A stretch of DNA of 64,000 nucleotides from Megaustenia siamemsis (GCA_032433765.1 JAVIAB010000008.1:40074236-40138235), one strand, 5' to 3'; counted from the stretch's first letter, positions 25,627 through 38,279 are shown. Notes: generated from the letters alone by a model not told the origin. Made by a program: numbers and translations.

Positions 25627-25999
25627 GTTGGGGCCTCTAGGGGGCCTCGGTATCCTCGTTGGGAAAACCACCCGACTGGACTACCGATATTCGGACAACC
25701 CGTGTTCGATTCCCACTGAAAGCAGTGTGAGTTGTAGTCGTGGTTGGGAAAAAAAATATCGCCGCGAGCTCGACCCAGCCGCTGGCAGAAATGGGTACCA
25801 GGGTATTACTCTGGGACGATGAGGAATGCCGCCTCGCATCGTGAGTTTCGATACTTGAAGCGACACTAACCAGAAGTCTCCGAACACTTCTGGATAGGCA
25901 GCCGAGCACATATGGGTGGAAACTCGCGTGCTAAGACGCCGATGCAAGCTTCGTACTTTACCTTTACCTTTACCTTTACCTTTACCTTTACCTTTACCT
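25627..25999 (+). mobile_element. SINE-B with (TTTACC)n tail
   Basis: Starts GGGGCCTC near 25632, carries ACCACCCGACTGGACTACCG, a B box GTGTTCGATTCCC and CGACCCAGCCGCTGGCAGAA, and ends GCTTCGTACTTTACC followed by six further TTTACC units. The tandem tail and complete head suggest a fairly intact copy. Confidence 0.92.
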
Positions 26000-26214
26000 C
26001 TACTCTTAGTTGACTTCAGCAGCATGTGTCTGTCCCATCCAGTTACGTTGTCTTTCTCATGACCTCTTTAACCACATATATTTACTTGCTACTCTTTTAC
26101 AGTTCCATGACTGCAATTTTGACACACCCATAGCTCTTCTCTTAATTTTCGCAGACAACGATTAACAAAAGTCTTTATCTTTCTAACATATCCACTAAAC
26201 AAAAATATAGGAAG

Positions 26215-26265
26215 GAAAAAGACAGAGAAAGAGAGAGAGAAAGAGAGAGAAAGAGAGAGGAGAGC

Positions 26266-26299
<34 letters not shown>

Positions 26300-26300
26300 A
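26215..26300. repeat. (GA)n microsatellite
   Basis: GA repeats with AAAGAG interruptions on the left and a pure (GA)15-type stretch at the right end. Confidence 0.95.
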
Positions 26301-26439
26301 CAGTATTAACGTTGTGAAGACCGCTGGCTTGGCGATACACTGGAACTACGTTCGAAACAAGCTTGTGAGTCGATCTAGCTGGAAGGAAATCAATATCTAA
26401 CTTAATTAATTCTTTCTTCTTCTTTTCTCTTTCTTCTAC

Positions 26440-26720
26440 CTATCTATAGAATATAATATTTTTATATCTGTCCTTTCGAGCCGAAGACGGCACATAGGGA
26501 CCACAGCCATAATCTCAAAAACAGAAACCTTGCGTGCCAAAGTGGCACATATTGCGGAGATCAGTGCTTTAAAAACCTATGGCCCTGTTTCCATAACAAT
26601 ACTTTTTACAATGACAGCTTGTCAAGCCATCGATCAACCTCCTTAGTCGCCTCTTGCGACATGCCTGGAAGGTGACAGTGTCACTATTCTTTACTTCCTT
26701 CATAATGAGGCCCCGATAAC
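26440..26720 (-). mobile_element. repeat F, copy 2
   Basis: On the + strand runs CTGTCCTTTCGAGCCGAAGA, CGGCACATAGGG, CTTGCGTGCCAAAGTGGCAC, GCTTGTCAAGCCATCGATCA and CTCTTGCGACATGCCTGG, the complement of 16765-17005. The GATA-type end is decayed to ctacctatctata. Confidence 0.88.
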
Positions 26721-26749
26721 ACGCGGGAATTCTCTTTCTTACTGATACT

Positions 26750-26935
26750 TAAAAGGTGTCGTGTTTATATCATTTGTCGTTCTTGAGCTGCTCGAACTGT
26801 CTGAATTAGTGATTTCCCTTTGTTGTTACATGTCTCTGTCACTGCATCTATCCATCTTCTTCTAGGTTTTCCTCTTGATCTTTTTCCATGCATTCTCGAG
26901 AAGAACGCCCTTGATGGTTTGTGATCGGTGAGGAA
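26750..26935 (-). pseudogene. LINE C-terminal fragment, other family
   Basis: The minus strand contains KPSRAFFSRMHGK then RGKPRRRWIDAVTETC, the basic GKPRRRWxD motif frequent near LINE C-termini. Frames shift between the two parts. Confidence 0.5.
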
Positions 26936-27049
26936 ACTCCATTAATTATAGAAGATAAATAACACGAAGAACACGCACTGGTGCCATCATTGTCAAGTGT
27001 TGTGGCCCAGTACGGAGATGTATAATAATTCACATACTGAAGACATGAA

Positions 27050-27210
27050 AGATTGGCACGGCCAAAAATGAGATACTTAATGGACGCATACGAAGACTTA
27101 TCAACCAACACAGAACTGGGGTCATCATTCTCTGGCCGCTACGGAATATGCTGCGAAGGTGATATGAGAACTTATAGACATGTTCGCAGTGCAATAATGA
27201 CAATTCACAA
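27050..27210 (+). pseudogene. RNase H-type LINE 3' fragment
   Basis: Shares GRIRRLINQHRTG-type coding (ATACGAAGACTTATCAACCA, ACACAGAACTGGGGTCATCA) with 57.93-58.26 kb. 5'-truncated. Confidence 0.65.
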
Positions 27211-27690
27211 ATAACTCATTCACACAACAGGAAGCACAGAAACTTAATTGACTGTCCGTGTGGGATCGAACCAGCTTCATGCTAAACAGCGCTCTGCTTC
27301 TCGACCAGTGCCTCAACTAAATATGCCAGTTCCTTACTTGGAAACAAAAATCGCTTTATTGACTAATCATTCATGCACACTAATACGGAACCGCTGCAGC
27401 TTGAATATCAGTCAAGTCCAAGAAATAATTTATAATCACAAATATTATTTGGAATATCTTATTATTCTGCTTCGGGCAGACATTCAGATCGTGCCCTTTA
27501 AGTTGATGATATACGGAGTTAAAGGAAGTCCCATAGCAATAGTTTTTGTGTAACGAAGTGTTACTGAGTTCATTGCATTGGGTGACCCGTCGTCATCTTC
27601 ACTGTTTTTTCTTCCCAGAGAATATCGGGTGTCCTTGTGTGCCCAAAGATGGGACCTTTTAGTTAACAAAAACTGTCTGCCTGAGCTGGC
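27210..27690. other. unassigned sequence
   Basis: No exon with clear splice sites; no known repeat recognised. Confidence 0.4.
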
Positions 27691-27905
27691 ATTTCAATCC
27701 CGTCTGGGTGGTCTAGAGGTAAGACACCGATCTCTAGACATCAAAGCCCTAGGTTTGAATCCCGCTAAAGGCTGTTGGAATTTTTACTTCGAATCTGTGC
27801 ACTCTTTACCCTCCCCTCGTCTCTGGCTCTCGCTAGGGATGTCTAGTTGTCTCAGGTAACAATTTCCGTTCGCACTCGAGCACGTTAAAGAACCCAGTTA
27901 CAAGT
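27690..27905 (+). mobile_element. SINE-C (tRNA-derived)
   Basis: A box TGGTCTAGAGGTAAGA and B box GGTTTGAATCCCGC, followed by a body ending GAGCACGTTAAAGAACCCAG. A second copy in reverse lies at 50.52-50.75 kb. Confidence 0.75.
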
Positions 27906-28305
27906 TGACAATAGTAGACCACAAAATGGCCTCTGCTCTGGCAACAATTGTTAAGCAAAATATTGGTTATTGGTTATTGGTTATAGAAGGCCTCGGTTTC
28001 ACAGCAAACGAATTAAAATCCATAATTGCTCAACCGCCCGTGCCAGTGGAATCATCCGAATTACTAATTCATCTCCCAAACAAAGAAAGGTAACTGTAGT
28101 CCCCATCGTAGCAGTCTCAGCACACGCCAAAAGACATAAGGCGAAACCGCGCAGAAAGTGAACACAGCCAACTGTTCCCCGTCATACGATATCATCATTC
28201 ATCGTAAACAAGCGGGATATCGAAGCAGGATCAAAACGGATGAGACACACAGCTCACGGTGTGCACAGAGCACTTAACTCAGTAGCAAAATATACTCATA
28301 AAAAA
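27905..28305. other. unassigned sequence
   Basis: Two short overlapping frames (62-63 codons) without splice signals or recognisable motifs; I do not call a gene. Confidence 0.4.
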
Positions 28306-28306
28306 G

Positions 28307-28556
28307 TAAAGTACCCCCCGTCACGCCAAGTGGCGTATAGGGAAATATGGTGTTAGTGACCCTATATTTTACAGACCTTCAGCACATGATTTTGGGGTAA
28401 TGTGGTCGGTATTACGCCCGTGCTGCTTTTACTTTCCCAGAAAAAATCCGGTACCCATTTAAGGCTGGGTGAACCCGGAGCCGTCGGTTGGGATCGAACC
28501 CTACCCCTTGTCCGTAGTAGTGCAGTTCACTAACCACTGAGCTATCGCGGCTCCTA
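28307..28556 (-). mobile_element. SINE-A, reverse orientation
   Basis: Complete copy: AAAGTAAAGTACCCCCCGTC at the left, GTTGGGATCGAACCCTACCC and GAGCTATCGCGGCTCC at the right. Target duplication unclear (TACTCAT/TACTAAT at most). Confidence 0.93.
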
Positions 28557-28784
28557 CTAATTTTTAGGGAATTAGTAAAACCCAGGTGTCCTCGCCAGGA
28601 TTACGAACCCCGGCTGTTGCCGTGGTAAGCCAACCGAAAATATACTCATGCCGAAGACATATTTTTCGAGCTGAAAGTTGCAGATATCGCGGCATTGCCA
28701 TAAACCAACAAAATAACGCATCCAAGCCCATATAACAGGTGAACGAGGAGAAAAAAGGTAGTCTTCTATACATAGAGTCTTCTT

Positions 28785-29140
28785 CTTCTACCTTTCAGCT
28801 CCATATGTAGCATAGGTCTTCAACAAACACTTTCCAAGCCGTTCTGTTTCTTGCCATTCTTTTAAGATCGTTCCATGTCTTCCCCATCATCTTAATCTCT
28901 GCTTCTATCTGTCTTTTCTTAGACAGAGAGCCTTTATTTTTCCAAGATGGCGAATTTACTTTTATTCTTTTCTTTGACTTGTCCATGTTCGTGAAGTTTT
29001 TTCAGCTTATTTTTTGCAGTACATGATAGACAGTTCATGCCTAACCCTCCTTAGTAGCCACTTAAGTACATGCCTGGTTGGGAACAGCGCAACTATTCTT
29101 TACTCCTTCTTTCGGGCCCCGGCAGCGCTCGGGAGATACA
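28785..29140 (-). pseudogene. LINE family C 3' part
   Basis: The reverse complement starts CCGGGGCCCGAAAGAAGGAG, then CAACCAGGCATGTACTTAAG, and codes MDKSKKRIKVNSPSWKNKGS, MMGKTWNDLKRMARNRTAWK and VFVEDLCY before stop. Parallel to 35.38-35.76 kb (+). Confidence 0.8.
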
Positions 29141-29505
29141 TAGAGTACATAACGATAACATAATGTCTTGTTATATGTTGTTTAGTTTCCATTGATATGG
29201 TATGTAGACAATAATTAACACACAATGATGGGAGACTCGGATTCTTACTATCGTACACAATAACAATGAAGAAATAATTTTAAAAAACGCATTTTCATCT
29301 TTGTGAATAAGATAGGACAGAACAAATCTACGTTTCGTCACCAAATGTACTCGACAGGATATAAAAACAGGCAAAAAAATGTTGACAAATCCTAAAAGTT
29401 GTTGGAAAGTGAACAGTCCAAATATTACTAATATCGTTCAGTTTCCGTCTCGCTCATGTTTTATCGATAATCCATACTCCTTGCACTTTGTTTCTCGCTA
29501 TCGCT
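29140..29505. other. unassigned AT-rich sequence
   Basis: No feature recognised. Confidence 0.4.
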
Positions 29506-29516
29506 CTGTCTGTCTG

Positions 29517-29567
<51 letters not shown>
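29506..29567. repeat. (TC)n microsatellite
   Basis: TCTG units passing into about 18 pure TC units. Confidence 0.97.
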
Positions 29568-29569
29568 TA

Positions 29570-30024
29570 AACTCTTTCTCTCATTCCTTTAATGTATTAT
29601 TAATGTCTATTTCCGCTATTTGTCATTATTGTTTGTTTATCTCTCTTTTTCTCGCATTTCTATAATGTCTGTTAAGATAATATGCACGTTTTTATTTTCT
29701 TATCCATTTAAAGTGATTAGAAGAAGCTGTATTTTGACATTCTAGAACTGTTGTAATTAAATAGTGAATGTTTTATCTTCCGAAAGTCAAATTTGTCAGT
29801 CTTTGATCTTTTTTTATTACCAGCATTAAAACCTAAAATACCATTGACACATACATATTGGCCGTGGATACACATTTGTTACTGGCCGCCACAAGTTAAA
29901 TCCACTTCCATCAAATATCAGTTTTAAGAATGAGTAGAATTTACTTCGCTCACCATCTTCATCCACTGCTAAGTTTCCGAGATTAGAACTAAAATGCCAC
30001 TATCATATGAAAGAAACAGATGTG

Positions 30025-30025
<1 letters not shown>
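29570..30025. other. unassigned AT-rich sequence
   Basis: No exon or mobile-element signature recognised. Confidence 0.4.

Positions 30026-30027
<2 letters not shown>

Positions 30028-30081
<54 letters not shown>
30028..30081. repeat. (AT)n microsatellite
   Basis: About 26 uninterrupted AT units. Confidence 0.97.
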
Positions 30082-30084
<3 letters not shown>

Positions 30085-30244
30085 CAGTAGTGCACATAAT
30101 TTGTAAATGAGGAGACCAGTGCTTTCCCAAAATTATCAATGCTGTTATCGTTATTATCAGCAGAGATTTGTTGAAGTTGAGCGTTAAATTGGATTGAACT
30201 TTTTTGGAAAATCAAATGAAACTCAAGAGATTGTTTAAAAACTT

Positions 30245-31430
30245 CATCATCATTGAGTGCCGTCTCCGTATCCAAGGTTGGTTACCATAGATCTCAATTC
30301 CGCTCTGTCATTTGCTTTCATGGTGCAGGTTGTCATAGAGTGAATTGCAGATTTTTTAATGTTACTCGTCCATGTTGAGCCGCGATAGCTCAGTGGTTAG
30401 TGAACTGGACTACCATGGACAAGGTCAGGGTTCGATCCCAACCGACGGCTTCCGGGTTCACCCAGCCTTAAATGGGTACCGGATTTTTTTCTTGGAAAGT
30501 AAAGCAGCACGGTCGTAATACTGACCACATTACCCCAAAAATCATGTGCTGAAGGTCTGTAAAATATAGGGTCAATAACACCATATTTCCCTACACGCCA
30601 CTTGGCGTGACGGGGGTACTTTACTTTACTTTTTTACTCGTCCATGTTAGTCTTGGTCTGCCTCTTCCTCTATTATCTTGTTGTTTCCCCTCCAAGATTA
30701 TTTTTAGTATGCTGCTGTGTCTTATAACATGCCCCAAAAGTCTCATTTGTCTTGTTTGAATTGTATTTAGTAGTTCTTTTTTTCATTTTTAGTTGTTTTA
30801 AAACATCATTTGTTTTCTTTTCTTTCCATCCAATTCTTCCTACTCTTCTATAAATCAACATTTCAAAGGTTTCAACTTTCTGATCTGTTAAGCTTTCTTT
30901 TCTAATGTCCATGTTTTTAAACTATACAGGAATGTTGAGAAAATAAAACACTTTGCTATTCTTAGTTTCCGCCCTGGTGTTTTGCCATTCCTACTCTTTT
31001 GTTTATTTCAGTTGTACATTTTCCATCACTGGTTTACAGTATGTCTAAAGTAGTTGAAGCTCTGAACTGTCTCCAGGTCTATTCCTTCAATTTTGATATC
31101 CACTTGTAGGTTTTGGGTATTCTCTTTGTTTATGATCATAGTTTTAGTCTTTTTGGTATCCTTGTCTAATCCATATTTTTTGCCTGTCATGTTTATTTCA
31201 TTAAGTAATTGTAAATGTTTAGGAATGTTTACTAGTAATTCAATATCATCAGCATATCTTAAGTTTTTGTTTATCTTTCCATTAATGTTTATACTTGGCA
31301 TCTCTGTGATGTTTTTTAAAAATTTACTCAGGATATAGATTCAACAAGCTTTCTAACGGGATGCATCCCTGTCTTAATCAGATCTTCAATTAGACCATTG
31401 TGTTTGTCTGATGTAGATAAATATTTAGGC
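30245..31430 (-). pseudogene. LINE family B RT fragment split by a SINE-A
   Basis: The minus strand reads KINKNLRYADDIELLVNIPK (YADD codons at 31245-31256), GKKYGLDKDTKKTKTMIINK and IEGIDLETVQSFNY, then a C-terminal part (VETFEMLIYRRVGRIGWKEK, TNDVLKQLKMK). At 30377-30633 a SINE-A interrupts the last section. Indels break the frame several times. Confidence 0.82.
30377..30633 (+). mobile_element. SINE-A inserted in LINE B, with target duplication
   Basis: Full-length SINE-A flanked by 15-bp direct repeats TTACTCGTCCATGTT (30362-30376 and 30634-30648). The tail ends GGGGTACTTTACTTTACTTT. Confidence 0.96.
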
Positions 31431-31795
31431 TTGCCGAGTTCGCAGGGTCGAGTATTCTAAAAGACGTATAATTTTATACTCATGGGGAGCTGACGTAATG
31501 CTGGTTGGAGTTAAGGAACAGAAATAAGGGAAAATTTTATGGAAACAAATAACATGATGTATCAACAATAAAGCTTTCAAGGGGGAAAATAAACACATGC
31601 ACGATTGCGAGAATCAAAACTGATTTTTTATGAGAACACCGGGGTGTATAAAATATTTCTAATCTCGCTCGGGATTAGTAATTAAATTATGATATCATAG
31701 GTTTGTAAACTAACCGTGCATGGAACAAAAATATCTGTGTTTGTGGACTCTTGGTGAAAACTTGGTATTATTGTTACAAAACTAGGCAGTCGTAA
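31430..31795. other. unassigned sequence
   Basis: No feature recognised. Confidence 0.4.
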
Positions 31796-32315
31796 AAATG
31801 AGGGGTATTTGTTTTTAATTTATGTAAAAGTTTTCGGTATTTGATTTCAACATATGTAAAAGTGTTCGGTATTTGATTTCAACATATGTAAAAGTGCTCG
31901 GTATCTGCTTTCAACATATGTAAAAGTGCTCGGTATTTGATTTCAACATATGGAAAAGTGCTGGATATTTGCTTTCAACATATGTAAAAGTGCTCGGTAT
32001 CTGCTTTCAACATATGTAAAAGTGCTCGGTATTTGATTTCAACATATGTAAAAGTGCTCGGTATTTGATTTCAACATATGTAAAAGTGCTCGGTATCTGC
32101 TTTCAACATATGTAAAAGTGCTCGGTATTTGATTTCAACATATGTAAAAGTGCTCGGTATCTGCTTTCAACATATGTAAAAGTGCTCGGTATTTGCATTC
32201 AACATATGTACAAGTGCTCGGTATCTGCATTCAACACATGTAAAAGTGCTCGGTATTTGCATTCAACATATGTACAAGTGCACGGTATTTGCTTTCAACA
32301 TATGTAAAAGTGTAT
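31795..32315. repeat. 32-bp minisatellite, about 16 copies
   Basis: Unit AAAAGTGCTCGGTATTTGAT plus TTCAACATATGT. Variants TTTGATTTC, CTGCTTTC and TTGCATTC alternate, the last clustering at the right end. Confidence 0.96.
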
Positions 32316-32799
32316 TCAATTCGAAGTTCTACTAATAACCAACATTGTTAAACTTGCCTCCATATCGCCCCGTACTGACAATGTTTCCCTACTTTTACCA
32401 CGTTTTTGAGTATTAGCAGAAAAGTGACTAGCTCGAAGGGTTAAGTGATAAAATGACCGTTGGATCAATTTCAGAATAGCGTTCATTAGTGGACAAAGCT
32501 GAATATTGAGTGTTTAGGTCACTGGTAGCCGAATAACTAAGCAAGCCCTCATGTGGGAAACAACTGGTAAGAGGAAAAGAGCCCGACGCAGAGAGACACT
32601 GAGAAGAACATTGATCAGAAAGGCAAGAGCAGCAGGAATCGGCTCCCTCAATGAGATAGAGTTGCTTGCACAGAACAGAGACAAATGGCGAGATTTCATA
32701 AAAGGTCTTTACACGGATTGAAAACTGCAAGAATAAAAATGTAGATAAGAGAAAGAGTATCTGGGTCTATGCCCTATGGGCCGGCTACGACACGAAAGG

Positions 32800-33362
<563 letters not shown>

Positions 33363-33479
33363 GTCACTGGTGCAGACAAGGTAATAACAGCGAGGAAAAG
33401 CAACGGTTGTATCTCCACCACGGGAATTATTCAGTTTTCGTTACATTTTATAAGTTACTTAACTGTTTAAACAGAGACT

Positions 33480-33837
33480 ATGAGAATAAGCAAATCAAGA
33501 CACCCATCAAACATTAACATCAAAGATAAAGAAATAAAACAAGTAGAGGAATTTAAGTATTTGGGCACAATGTTCACAGAAGATGGAAAACTAGACAGAG
33601 ATATTGACATGAGAATACAATAAGCAAATGCTGTCACATACCAGCTTTAACCATTGTTAAGACATCCAAACATTTCTAGCCAGAAAAACAACAAATGATA
33701 AATAGCATTTTCATACCAACTTTGTGCTATGAAAGTCAAACATGGACCCTTTCAAAATCACATTTAAGACAGATCAATACATGTGAGATGCGATGCTTGA
33801 GAAAGGTAACGCACAACACAAGAAGAGAAAGCCCTCA
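33480..33837 (+). pseudogene. LINE family D RT fragment
   Basis: MRISKSRHPSNINIKDKEIK, then QVEEFKYLGTMFTEDGKLDR and DIDMRIQ, the post-catalytic part of a non-LTR RT. Followed by decayed sequence and the reverse SINE-B. Confidence 0.7.
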
Positions 33838-34156
33838 AGTACGAGACTTGAACCGGTGACTTAGCACGCGAGTTTACACCCATATGTGCTCGGCCGCCTA
33901 TCCAGAAATGTTCGGAAATTTCTGTATAGTGTCGCCTGAAGCATCGAAAATCAGATGCGAGGCGACATTCCTCCCCTTCCCAGGGTTATACCCTGGTACC
34001 CATTTCTGCCAACGGCTGGGTCGACTGTGCGGCCATTTTTTTTTTTTCCAACCACGAGTACAATTCACACTGCTCCCAGCGGGAATCGAACACAGGTTGT
34101 CCGAACGTCGGTAGTCCAGTCGGGTGGTTTTCCCAACTGGGCTACCGAGGCCCCCG
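33838..34156 (-). mobile_element. SINE-B, reverse orientation
   Basis: + strand order: GAGACTTGAACCGGTGACTT, ACACCCATATGTGCTCGGCC, TACCCATTTCTGCCAACGGC, GTCCAGTCGGGTGGTTTTCC, GGGCTACCGAGGCCCCC. Inserted in LINE D sequence. Confidence 0.92.
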
Positions 34157-34159
34157 AAT

Positions 34160-35380
34160 TAGAGGTAAGACAGTGCGACTGGGGCGAATAGGCATTAGAT
34201 TCGATCAGAAAAGTTGGAAAGAATATGTTTAGTTAGCACATGCCAAATATAGTGTGAGCTTTCATGTTCAATGCAGCAGGAGGTCAACGCCTGGGAGTCA
34301 TTACCCAGGCGGGCCCTCCTCCCCAAGAAGTTAAATGACCTAAACACTTGCTCGACACGGGTCTACTTTGATCATGTTACTTCCATCTACGAACTAGTCT
34401 AAGTACGATATGTCCCAGTAAAGAACTTTTGTTCTAAACGTTGGTTACCTGTTCAGTCTTGACTTATTCGCAATTATGTAGCATCGCTATTATTGTCTTT
34501 ATTTCAACAAATACAACTTTGCCACAACCCGACTTGGTTTTCATGTTTATCCTCATTAAAGATAAACACAATTACTTGTGCTATCCTTTTTTAGAAGACA
34601 TATCGGGTTTGGCTATTTTATTTGAAAGACATGTTGAGTTTGGCTCTTTTATAATCACATTGATCCACTGTGAGTGGAAGGCTGGCCACAATAACGGGCA
34701 TATGTTGTTATAACAGAGTTATGTAAACTTTGTTTCAATAACATAAACAGATCGAAACAGTCGAGGAGGGTAATTTGTTATGACATAGTTTTACAGAAAG
34801 GCATTGTTTTCTTTGCCTGATTGTGTGGGTTTGTTTAAGCTCAATTTTCATTTTCTGATGATAACGACAAATGTCCAATATCAGGATAGTATAAAGAGAG
34901 GACACGGTAAATTGCAGTTATATCAGTTCTCTCTCTTTCTTTCTGTCCTTTTGTTTACGTACGCCATCTTTATATTTCTAGAAAGTCAAATGGAACTGAA
35001 ACAAATGTGTAAATATATCCCCCCCCCCCTCGTTTCACACCGACATCCATGTGCTTAGGTATCCCTCGCAATACAGGCAGATATTCTCAGAGTTCAGAGG
35101 CATTTTCATTTTTTTTTTATCGTGGAGAGTTTTGACGCTCTTGGGTAGATTGTTTTTTCTGTCAATTTGTCCCCGTGTTGCAGGCTTCTGATGTTTTGTT
35201 ATTCTTATGATCTGTCTTCTATACTTTTATCTTGCTGCTTCCATATCATATATGATAGAGACACACATAACTCGTCATCATAGCTTTTGAACAAATATAA
35301 TATAGTCTTTGTTGTTGACATCCACTTCAAAACTTTTAACAACTGGTTCCGTACAATTAACAAACTATACTGTCCTCTTA
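34160..35380. other. unassigned sequence
   Basis: About 1.2 kb of AT-rich DNA. Two frames of 84-90 codons (34441-34713 and 34804-35058, +) are rich in Phe/Ile/Leu as expected for AT-rich noncoding DNA and lack splice context. A C9 run is at 35020. Confidence 0.45.
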
Positions 35381-35384
35381 TCGT

Positions 35385-35760
35385 CCGTGCGCTGCCGGGA
35401 CCCGAAAGGGGTGTAAAGAATAGCGACGCTGTACCCTACTAGACATTTTCGAAAGAGGCGAGAAAGGAGGGTTGGGCATGGGACTGGCTATCTCATACTG
35501 TAAAAAACACCCGAAAAAAACTTCACAAACATGGAAAAGTCAAAGAGAGAAAAAAGTAAATCCGCCATCCAAGAAAGATAAGGGCTCTCTGTCTAAGAGA
35601 CGTATGACGCAAGCTAGAAATTCTTGGAGAAGACAGTTAGAAGCAGAGATGAAGATGATGAGGAAGACATGGACTGATCTTAAAAGAATGGCAAAAAACA
35701 GATTGACTTGGAAAGTGTTTGTTGAAGACCTATGCTCCACTGGGAGCTAAATAGGTAGCA
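35385..35760 (+). pseudogene. LINE family C 3' part
   Basis: Starts GCTGCCGGGACCCGAAAGGG, then GAGGCGAGAAAGGAGGGTTG. Frame 35472-35750 reads ISYCKKHPKKTSQTWKSQRE, NSWRRQLEAEMKMMRKTWTD, LKRMAKNRLTWKVFVEDLCS, TGS stop. Best family C copy; open for 92 codons. Confidence 0.8.
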
Positions 35761-37690
35761 GATAGAAACTCTCCTCTTATAATCTAAATGTTCCTTTATT
35801 GTTACTGTGTCGAGCCTATCGGCGATTTATATTGACAAGTAACACTAGTGATCGTATACAAGTTAACTCTCGTTCTTATAGACCTTGATGTTTTACTTCT
35901 AAACCTAAACCACAAAAAATCTCTGCACAAACTCTGTTAGTCAAACTCCTGATTTCCTTACTGTAACTTCAGGCAGGTTCACTACTCTTTCCTGTTCATC
36001 TGACTGGTTTCCACCCGCGAGCTGCCTGGGTGGAAGGAGAAGCACAAAGACAACCGTTTCAATCTGCCTGACTCTTAATCCTACCTTCTGCATTGAGGCA
36101 GGTATCTAATCTCCTTTTCTCTCGTCTACTATTTCTGTCTAGTATCTGCCCTCCTCTGGCTTCGTGGGCGAAAAAGGTTAACCGTCTGTAAGTGCTGAGT
36201 CTCGAGTCTAAGTCTAAGTGTACTTTAAGCTAAGATCTAAGTTTTCTAACTCTTAATACTATCATCTTCCTTGAGGCATATATCTAGTCACTTCCTCTAC
36301 ATCCTGACTGATGTGTACCCTTCCGCTTCTTGAGTGCCTAGTGTATCATCTCTCTTCTAAGTGCCGAGTCTAGATTCTCCCTCCCGATAAGTCTTCTCAG
36401 GGTCTTTTTGTGTTTATCTTAGCTACTCTCCCATGGCTAAGGATCAGGGGAATCTTATCTATACATGGCTTATCCTTCGTCCGCCTCCAGTCACTATTTC
36501 TTTAGCTCTTTTAATTATGTCCATAGTCTTATTGCTTTAGGAGTCCTGTCGGCACCTGTCAATCTTCCTAAGCTTCGTTCCCTAACAACTAAAACTTTAA
36601 TTGGCCCTTTGACAGCATGCGGCGATTTCTCGTCAGAATTCTTTCACCTCAGACTGTCTATCTGGACTTCAAAGCGCCTGCCGACACAATAATTTCCCCT
36701 TATTTCGCTCGGCTCGGCCCTTCAAAGGATGTTTCAGGGCTAGTCCTAGTATAGCTATCTCGTGTCAACACCTGTTCGACGGGGCTGGCAATTTCTAGTT
36801 AGTTCTTCGGGATCGTAAGATACACGGACCTGAAATTAATATTTTGCAGTTCACTCACATAACAGAAGGGGATGACTTCTCAGTCTGAACATCGTCACGT
36901 CTTCAGAATCCTGGAATCACGGACACCATTTAATGAGATATGTGGCAGTGATAGTCCCTATACATTCATTTATCAGCAAACACATCATAGGAAGAGACGT
37001 CCAAAACTGACCAGCATCTTTCGTACCTCCGACTGGTTCGCCTGGAGAGACACAGCTTCAATCTTTCGAACAGCAGATACGTGGGCAAAGTAAAACAAAA
37101 TTTTCTCATTATCGAATAAAAACAACTTTAATATGAATCGCTCAGTCTGGTCAAGTGGCCGTCTATTAATTTTGTTCTAAACTAGTGATCCCGACCAGGT
37201 TCTAATAGAACTATACTGTGAGTCTCTAGCAGTGTTTAAAAGTCTCGTCATACATATCGACTTGCCAGGTCGACTGCCCGTCCTAGAGTATCCGTCTCCT
37301 CTCTCTTCTACCTTTTCAAAATTCTCCCCAGTCCGGGACTATTTTATTTATATTGTTCCATTGGTAGCCGCTAAGCTGAACGTGACACTGATTGGTCAGT
37401 TCAAGTTATCTTCTATAAACTCCAGCGGATTAATCTTCAGGCTCAAAGACCTCGGAAGGGCAAACAATTGCCGCGCTTCAATGACTTCTAATTGGGCTGT
37501 ATGTGTAGGCACTCCCTACCCTATTACATCCGAGAGAGACCACCTTCAAGCCTGCGCTTAACGATTATCAACTGTCAAGTGTTGTTTAAAGTGCTGGTGT
37601 TTGCCGTTATCTGAGAGGGTTAGATACCAGACAACAATGCCCAGAGATCGGGGAAGTGTAAAGCCACAAAGAAAACACAGATACAATGTG
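35760..37690. other. 1.9-kb unassigned, moderately GC-rich block
   Basis: Composition differs from the surroundings (C/T-rich, more GC). It contains a loose internal duplication: ACTCTTAATCCTACCTTCTG...CATTGAGGCAGG (36070) against ACTCTTAATACTATCATCTT...CCTTGAGGCATA (36248), each followed by TCTAAGTG..GAGTC words. An AATAAA is at 37115. No frame beyond about 110 codons and no family recognised; it could be part of an LTR or a large transposon. Confidence 0.4.
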
Positions 37691-37694
37691 AGTA

Positions 37695-37696
37695 GA

Positions 37697-37736
<40 letters not shown>

Positions 37737-38208
37737 CTTCCTCTATCTTAGTTTCTTTTTTTAACTCTTTCTTTCTTTCTCTCCCTCTCGTTCTTTCTCT
37801 CTCTCTTTCTTTCTTTCTTTCCCTCTCATTCTTTCTCTCTTTCTCTTCTTCTTTCTTTCTTTCTCTTTCTCTCTTTTCATTCTTTCTTTCTTTGTCTTTC
37901 TTATTTTCATCTTTCTTTCTTTTCTTTTTTCTCTTTCTTATTTCTTTATTTCTTGCTTTTCTATGTTTCTCTCTCTCTTTCTTTCTTAGTTTTCCTTTTC
38001 TTTCTTTCATTCTATCCTCCTTCCTTCCTTCCTTTCTCTCTCTCTCTCTCTCTCTTTCTTTTTATTTCCTTCTTTTTCTTTCCCTCTCTTTCTTGTTTTC
38101 TTTATTTATTTATTTCCTTCTCGTTCTCGCTCTCTCTCTCTCTCTTTCTTTCTCTCACTCTCTCTCTGGTTTTTTCTTTTTTTATCTCTCTGTCTATGTT
38201 TATTTCTT

Positions 38209-38271
<63 letters not shown>

Positions 38272-38272
38272 A
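37695..38272. repeat. 580-bp polypyrimidine tract
   Basis: C/T-rich + strand made of CTTT, CT and TTTC words with occasional G or A, ending in a pure (CT)n of about 50 bases. Basic or Ser/Phe/Leu-rich frames on either strand are artefacts. Confidence 0.96.
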
Positions 38273-38279
38273 CTACATG

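Noticed and set aside
28575..28650. tRNA-like stretch with GGGTTCGTAATCC (minus)
   Set aside because: B-box-like word only; no A box at a fitting distance that I trust and no second copy.
34441..35058. Two 84-90-codon frames
   Set aside because: Phe/Ile-rich composition expected from AT-rich DNA; no start, splice or family evidence.
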